Assembly (NCBI GenBank): GCA_003260075.1
Contig: QLIY01000376.1
Location: 63,392-127,391 of the forward strand
Direction of reading: 5' to 3'
Source of the DNA: Phallusia mammillata
Lineage: Eukaryota; Chordata; Ascidiacea; Phlebobranchia; Ascidiidae
Length of the DNA stretch: 64,000 nucleotides
The notes beneath the pieces were generated by a model that worked only from the letters and a program-made list of their open reading frames with translations, had not been told where the DNA came from and ran no database searches. Positions 26,901 to 41,900 of the stretch are shown here, one piece after another. Position 1 is the first letter of the stretch. Each line of letters starts with the position of its first letter. A program made the translations under genes and the position numbers.

Positions 26901-29900
26901 TCGCATATAGCGTTTAAATGCATCAGGGTCGTAAATGAATGAAAATGGTCGTAAATGAATAAAAAGGCCTTGCAAATTGGTTGAAATAATTTTTTTCTAT
27001 CTTTTTTTTCTTATGTGCGTTAAGAGGAATTCAAAGTATAATTTGTGTGTCCATGAACCTTTAAACTAACCGATTTTGTTAAATAAGACCGAATTTCTTT
27101 TAGCCTTTAGTTTTTAACCCCCCCCCCGTAATATTGTACATTTGTTTACATTGGACAAGAATTCAAGTCTGGTTTGTGTCTAAAATTTAATTTAAGTTTA
27201 AAGTCATTTAAGTATGGATTTAATTAGGAATTGAATGTATTGTAATGGGTACACAAATCTCGAATCCGGTTAATCGCACATAGCGTTTAAATGCATCAGG
27301 GTCGTAAATGAGCGAAGAGGGGTCGTAAATGCATAGCAAGGCCTTGCGAATTGGCTGAAGGTTTGTTCTTTTAACTTTTTTTTCTTATGTGCGTTAAGAG
27401 GAATTTAAAGTATAATTGGTGTGTCCACGAACCTTTAAACTAACCGATTTTGTTAAACAAGACCGAATTTCTTTTAGCCTTTAGTTTTTACTTGATTAAA
27501 ATTAACAGACCCGATCTGACTTTTTCTTACCAGGCGATCTCCTCATGTGGATTATGCGGTGACAATGATGGTGACGCGTCAAACGACCTACGTAAGAAGA
27601 CCAATGACGTCACCACTGACCCCGTCGAGTTCGCGAACAGTTGGAAAATCGGGTCAGAGTGCCCTGACGTCATCAATATGACGAGTATCGATTGCGGAAA
27701 CAAGATGGCTTGGGTGGAGCAGAAGTGCGCTGTTATTTTGAATGACTTCAAGGATTGTCATAACAAGGTAATCAATTGCAAAATCCCCCCCCCCGCGGAA
27801 ACAAGATGGCTTGGGTGGAGCAGAAGTGCGCTGTTATTTTGACTGACTTCAAGGATTGTCATAACAAGGTATGGTAATCAATTGCAAAGACGATTATTTT
27901 TGTAAAGTGGTTTTTGTTAGGTGGTTTTGTAACGGTCATTGATACGTATGTTGATAACAAAACACAAACTATTTTTGTGGTTTTCATACGGGTGAATTTC
28001 TACGATGAAATTAAAGTTTCATAATTACAACAATTTCGCAAAACTAAAAACACTGCTTTGCTGCCATTGTAAGTGTTGTTAACATTTGGGTATTAACCCC
28101 CAAAAGAGTAATGTTTTTCGTTACTATTAGGGGTAATCATCATAAAAAAGCCAAGAGCCACTGTCTAAAACAATGGCAAAACTACCATTAGTTGATTAGT
28201 ACAAAAAACACGAAAAAGTATTTTAAACCTTTGTCTGTACTACAGTTGTCTCCTGCTTATTTCTATGACAAATGCGTTCAAGAAGCGTGTTCGTGCGATG
28301 CTGGCGGTGATTGCGATTGTTTTTGTGCGAGTGTAGCTGACTATGCCTTCGCTTGTGGAGCTTTTGGTATCGCTGTACACTGGAGAAACCAGGACGTTTG
28401 CCGTAAGCGGTGTTTCCTATAATGATTCCGTTTTTCTTAAAATCAAACAGTGTTTCACAAAAAATATACAGCATTTTCTAAAAATAACAATGTTTCCTCT
28501 TTCTTATACTTTTGTATGCAATCATTGTCAACAAAATGTTTTAATCATTGAAAAAAATTGGAGATTATTCGCATTTTTGGCATCACAACTTCTTATGTCC
28601 ACTTTCAGCCGTTATGTGTGAGGCATTCAACACTGATGACGATTGTTTGTGGAAATACGAACCATGCGCTCCACCATGCCCGAAAATATGTTGTGCAAAC
28701 TGTTTGGAGGGATGTTATGAAGGATGCTACCCAGAGTAAGGTTTGGTTTCTACTTTATGTGGCAACATAAAAAGACGTTACACACCGAATCATTTTATTT
28801 ACCCAGATATAAAAAGATTTGACTGGTGTGTTTGTATGATAAGTCATAAACAGGGTTTAGTGAAGACTCCTGAGTCACACTTTTAAAAGTTAAATCGGAG
28901 TCTTTTTTGAAATATTGTGGAGTCTGAGTCGTGTTGGCGACTTATATTCAATAAAAAACAGCAATGTGGTTCGAGGAAAACATAAAAGATTTGTTTTTCA
29001 TTGGATACGAAAAATCTTAATGAGTGGAGAGGAAATTTTTGAACTTCCATATATTTAGCATATGTAGTAGTACGCTATGTGGGGAAAACTAGTTTATGTA
29101 AAGAATTATCGCCACTAATAAAATGTGTTTGTCCGTTTTTCAGGTGCAAGGACGGATTATTATACAGCCCTAGCAAACGGACATGTGTCCCACCAACCGA
29201 ATGTGAATGTCCGGATACAAATACAAAAGGTAAACTTGTTTGTTGATGCAAGAAAGTGTAAGTTACCAGAAAATAAAACATAACAAAATAAATAAATAAA
29301 ACATAACAAAAAACAAACAGATGCACGAAAAAGGCAAATTCTCGATAAAAATAAGCTAATTGGCAAGATATCGATGTAAGACATTGCACACACATATATA
29401 TTTATAGGCTACAACAGATCAAAATATGTTCTTAAGAGTGTAATCCAACAGTATGTATAAACTACATGACATGTTACGGGATACATCCCTTTTGTTGGTA
29501 TTATTTCACCTAACTATGACAATACCCCCCCCCCTCTTTTTTGAAATATTGTGGAGTCTGAGTCGTGTTGGCGACTTATATTTAATAAAAAACAGCAATA
29601 TGGCTCGAGGGAAGCATAACAGATTTGTTTTTCATTGGATACGAAAAATCTTAATGAGTGGAGAGGAACTTTTTAACCTCCACATATTTAGCATATGTAT
29701 TAGTACACTATGTGGGGATAACTAGTTTATGCAAAGAATTATCGCCACCTATGTTGCTTGGTAATAGCTTCCTGTAATTTTCTCTCACCTGTATTAATAA
29801 AATGTGTTTGTCCGTTTATCAGGTGCAAGGACGGTCTATTGTACAGCCCTAGCAAACGGACATGCGTCCCTCCAACCGAGTGTGAATGTCCGGATACAAA

Positions 29901-32900
29901 TACAAAAGGTAAACTTGTATGTTGATGCAAGAAAGTGTAAGTTACCAGGGCCCCCCCCCCGAAACTGTCGAAACGTTGTTATGTTTTTTGCACTCAAATA
30001 CTTGCTTGTATCTTTTTGCTTAGAATATTCAGAACTGTGCATTGTGTACCTATGTTACAGATTTTAGTCACAAATGTCTCATTTTAGGTTGCCCAGCTGG
30101 TGAAGTGGAGGTTTGCTCATGGTCACCTTGGATGAATAACAACTATCCATCAGCATTAGAGGGTGGTGAGTACGAACTTATAGGCAAGGTGGAGGACTAT
30201 GTCGACACCTGCGACCTGAAGAGAGATATTGAATGCAGAAACGCCCATGATCATAACGCCCCCCTGCAAAACCACGTGACATGTGACGTCAATGATGGAT
30301 TGATTTGTCATATTGTTGACCAGGTTAGTCATAATACATGTTTTTAGATAGATTTACAACATAAATGTTATTTGGGGGTATTTTGTGGTGTAAAATGTCC
30401 GAAGTTTTAATACATATTGTGTATAACGTTTAGTGTTTAATAGTGTAAAATATTTTTAACTACTTTTGTTAGCACTTGATCGTAATAGAAACGTTTGGTA
30501 TTTTCACACCTGTTCAGACTCCTCCGATTTGCAATGACTACGAAATTCGTGTGAACTGTTGTATGTGCGTGGACCCGTGTGAATCCGTCATTTGTCCACC
30601 AGAGCCTAACTGTGCGCCACATGAAGTACTTCACACGACCAAAGGCCCTTGCTGCGACGAATACAGTTGTAACTGCAGTGGATGTTATTACAACTTAGAG
30701 TTTAAGGTATGTCAGGTTGTATAAGAAACAAACGGTTGCGATTTGAAGATGCGCTAATACAGAAATCGTCCTGATCCGCGGATGCTCAACAAACTATTTC
30801 AGTCCCATGCACAGACACATCGTAGCTGACAAATTCAGCAAATTCAAATCAGTCTGTGTATTTCTTATTACAAACCACTGCGGATATCGCTTTCGCCCAC
30901 AAAAAATATGTCATCATCAGTCCTAAACAGGAAATAAACGGTTGCTGTTTATCAATTTCAAAGGATCTAAGGCAATTTTCTTCTTTAGTTTTACACTCTG
31001 TTTAGACACAACAGTAAGACACAGACCTAAAAAAAACCTTAACAAACTTAATTTTTACGTACTTTAGTTTAAAATATGAAGGGATTTTCAGTGTTATTTG
31101 TTGTGGCTTTATGTAGGTTACCAAATAGGTACACATTAGATTTCCCAGGGTAACTTCTAAAAATACCTTTCATTCCAGCACAGCCCGTAAAACAGTTCCA
31201 ACATATCGCCACATCTGGGATTACACATATGTGTTCATTAACCTAGCCAATTCAATACACGATAAAATTTTATGTGTGGTAGTTGGCAAGTCGAAGTACC
31301 CTGGCCTGAAGTACTGGCTTTAAATGCTTTGCATGACCTGTAGGATTAATCAGATTTGACACACCACATCAAGCAATTACACCTTTAAAAGTATGTTACA
31401 AATCGCAAGCCACATATGAGCCTTGTGTGTGATTACACAGAGTCCTGGTGACACATGGGAGGAGAACTGTACAGTGTTGCAATGCGTATCAGACGACATG
31501 GGATGTTACAAAGTAAAATCAAATGCGGTCGAGTGCCCTCCAGTGGGAACAGTGGAATGCCCTTATTACGCCAAACAAATTGTGACACAACACCCAGGCG
31601 AATGCTGTCCAGGAATCGAGTGTGGTAAGTGTTAGGGTCAGTGTTTTACACCAGTTAAACTTTGTGACAAAGAACAATGCTTGTTGTGGTTTACAAGAAT
31701 ATATTGTTGCGAAAAAATATCGCGTTGCCGCGTGCGAAATTGAAGCTGGTTAACCGAAAGTTTTGAATTGATAACTTGGTTTGTGCTTTCTGTTAAGAAT
31801 TTTTTCTAAAACACAATAAGTGTTTGTAGTGGCTCTATGTACTTGATAAAATATTTTTTATGATTCTAAACGTTTTTTTTTTTCTTAAGAAAAAAGGAGA
31901 TTGATTTCATTTTTTATATTACATCATTTCCTAGTGCAATAAAAGGCTAAAATATGTATAGAAAAAACTGTTTACAACAATTTTAAAGCTATCATCAAAC
32001 CTTTTATGTAAGTGTTATTTCTTGTTCAGTTTGTCGTCCGGAATATGATCCGGATACTGCCCATTCACCAACATGTGTTTATCCCGAGTCCGTTGATACG
32101 ATTTATCTTAATGACGGCGGTTTGCACTGCGTAACACACAACTGTACATGTCCCGACCTTACCACGGTCGACTGCCTAGACGAAGCCCACTGTCCTGCCG
32201 TGGGATGCTCCCCCGTGACGTCATCGCACTGCGGTTGCGTCATCAACAGCACATGCGGTTAGTAGTCTACACTGTGATGCAGCAGGTTAATGACCACAAT
32301 TCAGTTAAACACGAATATCGAACCTTGATCAAGGTTGTAAAATATCAGTAAACATTTTTGAAAGTTCCAAATCGACTACGAATTAAAGCATAAAACTGTA
32401 AGCAGATCGCTAGTTTTTTAATCAATACGGTTAAAGTATATAACCATGTTCGTTTCCACACTTTAACCTATTGAACTGCGTAACCCGTGCGTACATTATC
32501 TTGAGATGTAGAAACCTTGTACTTGGTCTGTTACTTGAATTTAAAACACTTTGTATCAAAGCAACTTATTCCACAAAAGGAGTAATACTTAGTTCATTAG
32601 CTGTAAGGGGTAAAAACAAATATAATTTCCTTAGTAAATAAACAAATTTATCCGCATATTTAATCTTTTCAATGAAGGGCCCCCCCCCCTAACCCGTACG
32701 TACAAACCTTGTACACAGTCTGTTATTTGAATTAAAACACTTCATAATAAAGCAACTTATTTTACAAACCGGTAATACTGAGTTCAATAGATTTAAGTTG
32801 TAAAAAAATATAAGTTCTTTAGTAATCAAACAATTTTATCCGCAATTTTTTAATGAAGGACTTATTTTCTATGCATTTATTTTACATAGATTGCAACACC

Positions 32901-35900
32901 CAACTTTGCCCAGTCCAACCCAACTGTTCCCACTGTGAGGTTTTGGAAGTGACACCTGCGGGTTCTTATGCTGTGCCAGATAACCGATGTGCTGATGACA
33001 CTTGTTGCCCAAAATATACTTGTGTCCCCAAACCATGTAACCAAGAACCTGTAAACTGCCAGGAATGGGAAAAGAAGGTAAGAGAAATGTTCTGTTGCAA
33101 AAAATATCCAAGGAAAGAGTTTTCAAAGGCTTTAGAGGTGTATCACCTTTAGAAACACACAAATATTCTTTGTCACTTCAACAATTGTTCACATTGTTTG
33201 CGTTTTTGGAAAGGACCCCCATCGAACTGGGGTTGAAAGTAGGTCCCGAATCCATCTTAAAACCCGGTTCGAAGCCCCAATTTGTTTCAAAACCAAACAC
33301 GAAAAGTCCGAAAGTTGGCAAAATTGCTTTTAAAATGATGCGCGAGTGTAAATTCAGGCCCGAATCGACCCCGTTTTATTTAAATTTAAGCCCGAATCCG
33401 ACCCGACTTACAACTCTACACCAATCCCCTTAACCGGTCCTTCGCTTGGGCTACTGTAGTGTAGGCTAACAAAACTCAGCAATGATTACTTCAGCAGTAT
33501 AACACAGCTGTTAGAAGGCATCAACACATAGGTTATATATACTTCAGTGGACCTATGTGTTTCTTTTTCGTGTCCTATCATATACAGATATAGAGAAGAT
33601 ACTAAAACAAACTGTAAAGGTTCAAGGTAGAATTAGACATTTCGGTAACGGTCTTATTTTTTTGATCAGGTCCTAAATCCAATGAGCGATCCGTGCTGTT
33701 TGGAGCATATCTGTGTTTGCGACAATAGCACCTGTCAACCACCGAATGCCACGTGTTTGCCTATTGAACAGCCGGGAAAGGTTGGTACCAAAATGCTTTT
33801 GTTCAAAAAAGTCACACATCGCCCCCCCCCCCTGTTTGCGACAATAGCACCTGTCAACCACCGAATGCCACGTGTTTGCCGATCGAACAACCGGGAAAGG
33901 TTGGTACCAATGTGCTTTTGTTCAAAAACGTCATATTGTCACGAAATGACATTTTAATACTTTTTGATATCAATGTTATCTCAAAAAACACATTTTCGTA
34001 ATGTTCGCGCCTTAATAATAACTGCACCTAAGTGTGATGTCATATATATGTGAATTTCCGTAAAATTTGAAAGTCAACAGGTCATTTGCTCATTTTAGTC
34101 ATTTTCGTTTAATCAGTTGATTCCTATCAATTCCAATTGCTAGTGATTTCCAATTTTTATATCAATTGCTATTTATTCCAAATTTTTTTGTACGTTTTAT
34201 CTTGTCAAAGCAATTGTCTTTCTAGCTTTACGAAGTGCTCGTTGAACATACATCAACTTTTTTCCTTTTTGTAGATTGAAATCAATCCTTGCTGCACGCA
34301 TAATACATGTACATGTGTTCGTTGTACTGACACTGAAGGCACTTTACGTGAAATCGGTGAAACATGGCCAGGAAGCCACGACCCTGTCTGTGTTACCATG
34401 GTAAGTTCAATAATATGCCAAAATTCATCTCTAATGTGCCGGGTAGTTTGTGTGTTTCAAGTCGCTATCCTTTTTTGATAAACAAAATCAACAATATTTT
34501 TATTGATCATTCAAGACCAACGACTTATTCTTCTAAATTTATCTACCTCCCCCCCCCCATGCCAAAATTCATCTCTAATGTGCCGGGTAGTTTGTGTGTT
34601 TCAAGTGGCTATTCTTTTTAGATAAACAAAATCAACAGTATTTTTATTGATCATTCAAGACCAACGACTTGTAACACGAAATATATATTAATCTCCTAAA
34701 TTTATCTACCTTTATGTCTTTTGAATGTCCTGTTTACATAAGTTACATTGTTATTTTAGCTTTCAACGGCGTGTGCTTAAATTCCACCAAAAACGGAAAA
34801 CTCATACAATATGAGAGTGATTATACTGAACAATATCAGACCCTTTCAACAGACAGCATGGTCATTAACGATCACGGTTTATCACAAAAAAATAAAAATA
34901 TAATTCTACCCCCCCCCCTATGGCTTTTAAATATCCTGTTTACACAAGTTAGATTGTTATTTTAGCTTTCAACGGCGTGTGCTTAAAATCCACCAAAAAA
35001 GGAAAACTCATAAGTACAATATGAGAGTGATTATACTGAACAATATCAGACCCTTTCCACTGACAGCATGGTCATTAATGAAAATAAATAACTGAGATTG
35101 AAAATGAAATGCAAGTTGCAGAATCAGTCAAAAATAGAATTTCGAATAAGGAACCAGTTAGGCAAATCATGTATATTCCATATAAATTCATTGACTGATT
35201 ATGTTACTTTACCCCCCCCCCATTTTTCATTCTCTAACAATATGTTAATGATCTTAGACTTGCATGCGACGAGATATGGGTGAGCGCTGTCCGGCTGTGG
35301 AAATATACCGGGATCTACATGAAAGTTGTCCGGACCCCACGTACGAGTATTGCCCTCAACACGAGAAACTGGTTCATTTCAACACTTCCGCTTGTTGCAC
35401 CAACACCAGGTTCTAATTTTAGGGCTTGCTCTAACTGCAGTTTTGTCAGAGTAAAACACTTATTACAACAGATAGTTTAGACCGGTATGGTGCCTTGTAC
35501 AAACGTTATATAAAACCATACACATAGTGTCAGATCTTTTAAATTTTTGATCACCATTGTCGTTAGCCACATTGTGTTTTATTTGCTTTGTGGTATAATT
35601 AACTTGGAATTCATATTTTGGCCTGATGTCTTGGTTGTTAGAGGCAGCATAACCGCTAAAGTTTTATGTTGTACCCCCCCCCCGGAACCAGTTAGGCAAA
35701 TCATGTATATTCCATATAAATTCATTGACTGTTATGTTACTTTAAAATAAATTATTTTTCATTCTCTAACAATATGTTAATGATCTTAGACTTGCATGCG
35801 AAGAGATATGGGTGAGCGCTGCCCGGCTGTGGAAATATACCGGGATCTACATGAAAGTTGTCCGGACCCAACATACGAGTATTGCCCTCAACACGAGAAA

Positions 35901-38900
35901 CTGGTTCATTTCAACACTTCAGCTTGTTGCACCAACACCAGGTTTATATTTGGAGTGTTTGCTTTAACTGCAAGAGTAATAAACTTACTACAAATATAGT
36001 TTAAACCGGTATGAAGTCATATACAAATGTTGTATATACGCACAGTGTCAGAAATTCAAGTTTCAGAATATTCACAGTGTCGGAAATTCAATAATGTTTA
36101 CCTGTTGTCTTGGTCTTTAGAGGCACTATAACCGCTAAAGTTTTATGTTGTCAAAAAATAATTCTGTTTTGGGTATGTTCAGTAACTTAATTTAGATTTC
36201 TTAAAAGTGTAGGAAATAAACTTTGTTTTTGTCCAGGTGCGATTGCGATTATCCAAAATGTCCCACAGACCCTATTTGTGACAATGGGGAAATCCTTACA
36301 GATGATAAGGAACATAGTACAAGGTGTTGCGACGTGAAGAAATGCTGTGCTAACACGTGCACAGACGGCGAGCCCCCCCCCCAATTTAGATTTCTTAAAA
36401 GTGTAGGAAATAAACTTTGTTTTTGTCCAGATGCGATTGCGATTATCCAAAATGTCCCACGGACCCTATTTGTGACAATGGGGAAATACTTACAGATGAT
36501 AAGGAACTTAGTACAAGATGTTGTGACGTGAAGAAATGCTGTGCTAACACGTGCACAGACGGCGAAGACATTTATCAGGCAAATTTTAATCACTTAAAAC
36601 TGCCAACTAATTTTTCAATAGCGTAATCATTAAGTCTTTTTGAACGTTTCAAAATGAGCTTTAAAATGAAGATACGTTTGTTCTCAGGTGTAACAATAAC
36701 AAAAAGCTTTCAAAATAAAACCATATACTAAAAGGCATAAAAGAAACTGAACACTTATATAGACATTGATACTGTATCTGTTTTTGCGCTGACAACATTA
36801 AATCTCGTGTTTCAGAACGGTGATATTTGGAAGGTCGCTTGCCAGCGTAAGCAGTGTTCGTGTTCCTGTGATAGCTGCAATATCGTGTCATTGGATAACT
36901 GTCCGAACACTGTTATTCCCAAGTGTGTGAATGGATGGCAACCTACCGTGGTACACAATCCATCTGATCACTGTTGCCCGACATACGAGTGCCAATGTAA
37001 GTGGGCTGAGTTTGCCGTTTATGATTTTCTGGTTAGGTAGAATTCAAACTTGTCGTGTCAAATTCTAATTTACAACACATACACAAGACTTAGTATGTTT
37101 AGTACGTTTCCATGTGAAGATTAAAATGTTACTATTTTTGTCATTCTAAGTTTGAAAAAAATCCATAAACAGATATAATTCTTATACAACAAACGAATTT
37201 ACAAAGCATATTGTACAAGCTGCGTACAGTTTAACGGTTTGCAATGCCCCATATATTACCTTGCATTAACATATTTTTTGACAACATATTTTGTTGTTGT
37301 TGATTTAGTCCGTTTTCTATTGCTCAAATTTGATCTCGGTGTGCCTTCTTCATTTTATACAGGCGTTTGCAGCGTATTTGGAGATCCGCATTACGTGACT
37401 TTCGACAGCACTGCTTACGCATTCATGGGTGCTTGCCATTACACATTGGTAACATACAGGGATTCAGACCGCCTTCATATATACAGGTAAGTAGCTTAAA
37501 ATAGGTTTTGTTTAATGTAGTCGTCTAAAACCATGGCGCCTTTTGGTGAAAACATTAAAATATCCTTGCAATTGTGACCCCCCCCCCAAATAGACGTAAA
37601 AGGCGACACGCTTTATAATATTCAAACATTTCGGCAAATGTTTAAGCCATCATCAGTGTACAAATTTTTATTTTTATACAACAATATGTTTTTTGTACAA
37701 CCTGCGTACAAGTTTAACGGTTTACAGTACCCAGTATATTACCTTGCCGTAACATATTTTGTGACAAGGAGGTTTGGTGTTGTAATATAATCTGTTTTCT
37801 ATTACTTAAATTGCATCTTTATTTGCCTTCGATACTTTATACAGGCGTCTGTAGCGTTTTTGGAGATCCTCATTATGTGACTTTCGATAGCACTGCTTAC
37901 GCTTTCATGGGTGCTTGTCATTACACACTAGTAACATACAGGGATTCAGACCGCCTTCATATATACAGGTAAGTAGCTTAACAAAGGTTTTCGTTTAAAA
38001 TCGTAAGTCCTTTTGTTGAAAACATTAAAAGAGCCTTGGAGGTATGGCTAATTCCTAATTGCTTGTTTAGCGACAACACAATATGCGCAGTGGTGGACAA
38101 CTCGACATTGACTTGTTTGAAGAAAATCTTTGTAGTCTGGGACGGCACTGAAGTCGAGTTGGGGTATGATGAGACCATGAGGACTTACATGGTACGTTGG
38201 ACCAGTTTGTGGTTTTGTGTTCTGTATATTAGTTCTTAACTTTTTGATAAACCACATAATTTCGTGGACTGATTTTAATCCGCTAAGGACATAGTAAACG
38301 AACTTTAAAACCTGCCCCCCCCCCTTCTTAACTTTTTGATAAACCACATAATTTCGTGGACTGATTTTAATCTGCTAAGGACGAACTTTTAAACGAACTT
38401 TAAAACCTAACCAATTAACATTTGCCAACAGGGCAAAAATGCACATTAAAATACATACACACAACCTTACATTTTGGTATTAGGGAATTTTATACACGTA
38501 CGCAACGTCTATTAACTAATGTCATACAAAATGATCAATGGCAGCATACATACATAGCGCCTCTAATAGTGGGCCCCCCCCCCCTATTAACTAATGTCAT
38601 ACAAAATGATCAATGGCAGCATACATACATATCGCCTCTAATAGTGGGTTTAAATCCCCAATCCACCAAAGTTTTCCAGCCACCGCTTCATTAGAACTAT
38701 ATGCACAAAAGTTGCATGTTCAACTTTCAAAATGAGTTTTATATGTTTGTGCACCTTAGGTTTACGTAAACGGCTCAAGAGAGGTTCTTCCTTTCTTTCC
38801 GATGGGTGGAGGAATCGTGGTTGTTAACTATGGTGGACGGGTGGTACTTACAATTCCTCATCTACATGTTCGTGTGGAATACAGTCTGTCCTCTATTGCT

Positions 38901-41900
38901 ACGGCAATCATATACATTCCCTATTCGACTATGTTCAACAAAACTGTCGGTTTATGCGGTAAGTAAACTCTTAAGGTCCTGGGTTCGAAACTTGTCATTT
39001 GCGAATGAATTTGATCACAAAGATAACCATTTCTACGTCTTCAAATATGGAATAAAATGTTAGGCGAACAAGTCGGCAACCTTATGAAAGGAGTGTTTAA
39101 TTACTATCTGTCAAAGTAGTAATGGCTTCGCGTGTCAACATCATTGATCTGTATTATTTGATGATTGGACCTAAAGGACCACACAAGACAGTTTTTTTTT
39201 TAAAAAAAGTCTACAAATGTATTTCCTATGATCGGTTAAAGAAACTTCTTAAACAAACTTGCTTTATTAAGCCTGTAGGATAAAATACTACAAAAATGTG
39301 TCTCTTTATTAATCCTCTTATTGCCTGACTGCAACCCGTTTTCTAAATATCCCAACTAAATACATGTCCGATGTACACTTAGGTACGTGCTCCAATAATC
39401 AGACAGATGATTTCGAATCCAAGAACGGAACCCTAATTATTCAGCCTGATGATTTCGGCGACAGTTGGCTTGTGGAGAAAAACGACACTGAATGCGTTTG
39501 TGATCAAAATCGTGATCCTGGATGTGGGAAGGATTGCGAAACACTGAGGTAAAATGATTTGTGTTCAGATTATGTGAACAAAAGCGCGTTTAATTTGGTT
39601 ACACGCAAAGACAATGAGCATAAAAAGTTAGGTATCAAACTCTTTAATTTGCGAATGGGATTTAATATCGATGTAGCAATCAAGCCAGAGTAGCAAATAC
39701 AGATTGCAGTAAATCAAATGTTCTGTTCTATTGCATACTGAGAGTAGAAAACGTTTATTTGCATATCCTTGTGAGTCGCAAAGATTTAATTTCTATACCA
39801 AAATCGATAAAATAACAAAGCAATGTTTCGGATATTTGCATATTCCGAAAAAACAAATTTCATTGCTTTTAACTATACTCGTTTAAATAATTGAAGGGCT
39901 TTTTAGACAACATATGCTTTCCCTTAGTATCTGGTCTTGACGTTTTGTTTCCGCATGCACTGTTACCATCATAACTGTTATTCATGGTGGTTTTTGAGGG
40001 TTTATTCATTTGTTTCGGTAATATTTTGCATCCATGTGACTGTTTGGTTTTCTTTGTCCCTTTTCAGAAAAGAGGGAGTGGATCCGCTACCCACGTATTG
40101 TAACAAGTGTGTGGACGATGGCTGTGAAATTCTGACATCTGAAGCATTCGCCGAATGTCGAGAATTGATTAACATGACGAGTTATCTGATTGCCTGCAAA
40201 GAAGACGCCTATGCCTGGGGAAGAGTAAGTGAATGACGATGACAAATTAAGACTTCGGCATATTTTTGCGTGAAACTATTATTCAGCTTGCAAAAGTATT
40301 TCATACAATTTTTTTTGTAAAGCCCTGGATTAAAGCTAAACTTTTTTGGCGGTAAAATTAAACTTATAATAACTCTTTATTGTGTATCTAAATGTATCGA
40401 AAACTTTAAAACAACACAATAAAAGCTGCAGCCAGTGCACATAGTTTTGACCTATAAGGTCTCAATGATAGCTGGTACAAGAGATTGGCCACATGAGCTA
40501 TTGTCACTTAACAGCACTCCAGTTTGTTCGTAGTAACAGGCTGAAAAGTTATGCCAGACCCCCATAAAATATAGCCTAAAAATACTTGTTTGGCCCAATC
40601 AACGCACAAAAACATTGCCAGAAATAAAGTCTTTTATCTTTCACAGTGCGACGTGTGTGATTCGAGCGCAGTTCATACTTACGCGGAATTATGTATGAGT
40701 AAAAACGTTTGCGTCAACTGGAAAGAAAAGGCCAATTGCACAGGTAAGGAATAATATCATCATTACTGAAACTGTTGTTTTGGTCATCATATAAAACAAG
40801 ACGTTTTTCCCGTGCAAAATTTTAACCTCACTCTCTATTTATTTTGCAGTTTCTTGTACGGGGAATTCCATGGTGTATAAGTCATGCGTGAGTGTGTGTG
40901 ACGAACCAACCACTTGCCTTGACTATCTCAAACCTCCCGGCACTTGTACAAGCACCGATACGACAAGCGGTTGTTTCTGTACAGACGGTTTGGTGTTACA
41001 TCAAATGACTGGCGAATGCGTTGAACCACGATGTAAGTGATTGTTTAGTTCGATAAGTTTGTGTTTTCACAAGGTATATGTTAAATTGTTGTACAGAAGC
41101 GGTTAAGTATCTTCGCTGTTTATTTGAAAATTAGTTTCTGTCCTTAAATTGCAAAAGTTAAACCCTGGGAATGGGAGCCAAACATTTTGCCGTTTCTGAT
41201 GCAGGTTTGGGCAACAAAGAGTATCTTCTAAAACCAGTTCCTGGTAGAATTTGAATACACTACGGCTGGTGTTATGCCAACTAAACTAAGGCTATGGTGC
41301 TTTACCGATCAATTTCATATTGTAATTGTAATACTGGCACTTAAACTTGAAAATGTATTTATCCTTTTCGGTACTTGGTGGATGAAAACTGTAATGAACC
41401 TTATGTCCAAAGATTTAGGTTTCTAAAGAACATTTCGCCTGTACATCCCAAAATCTTAGGGACTAACGACTTAATGTTTTTTAATGCACTTAAATCTATT
41501 GTGTTTTTCTGCTTTCCCAGGTTGCCAATGCCCAACAAAACCAATCTGTACCGCTGATGAGGAACTGGTCACATTAGAAGGAACTGAAAACGACTGTTGT
41601 CCTACTAAAATATGCCAATGCAAGGAGCCTTATATACCTACGTGTGAAGCCCCGATGGTAGCAATCCCTGTTAACAACACAACATGCCTAAAGTATCAAT
41701 GCGTGTGCCCAGATGTGATCCACTGTAAGCCAGATGTTAATTGCACCTATCTCCTTGGATGCAAATGGAAAAGTAAGGAAGCATTATGTGGTATATATTT
41801 TTAAATTGAACACTACGGTTCTAATAAACAAAATGATTTGTTTTTTCCTCCAAAACGATCCCCCCCCCCGATGTTAATTGCACCTATCTCCTTGGATGCA

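Noticed and set aside
29823-29908. Second exon 28 as a real extra exon
   Set aside because: Using both copies breaks the reading phase, and the block is set off by ten-C runs.
34755-35030. Possible coding exon with [13 protein letters not shown]
   Set aside because: No phase-compatible splice sites; the flanking exons 35 and 36 join cleanly ([12 protein letters not shown]) without it, and it lies in a duplicated intronic block.
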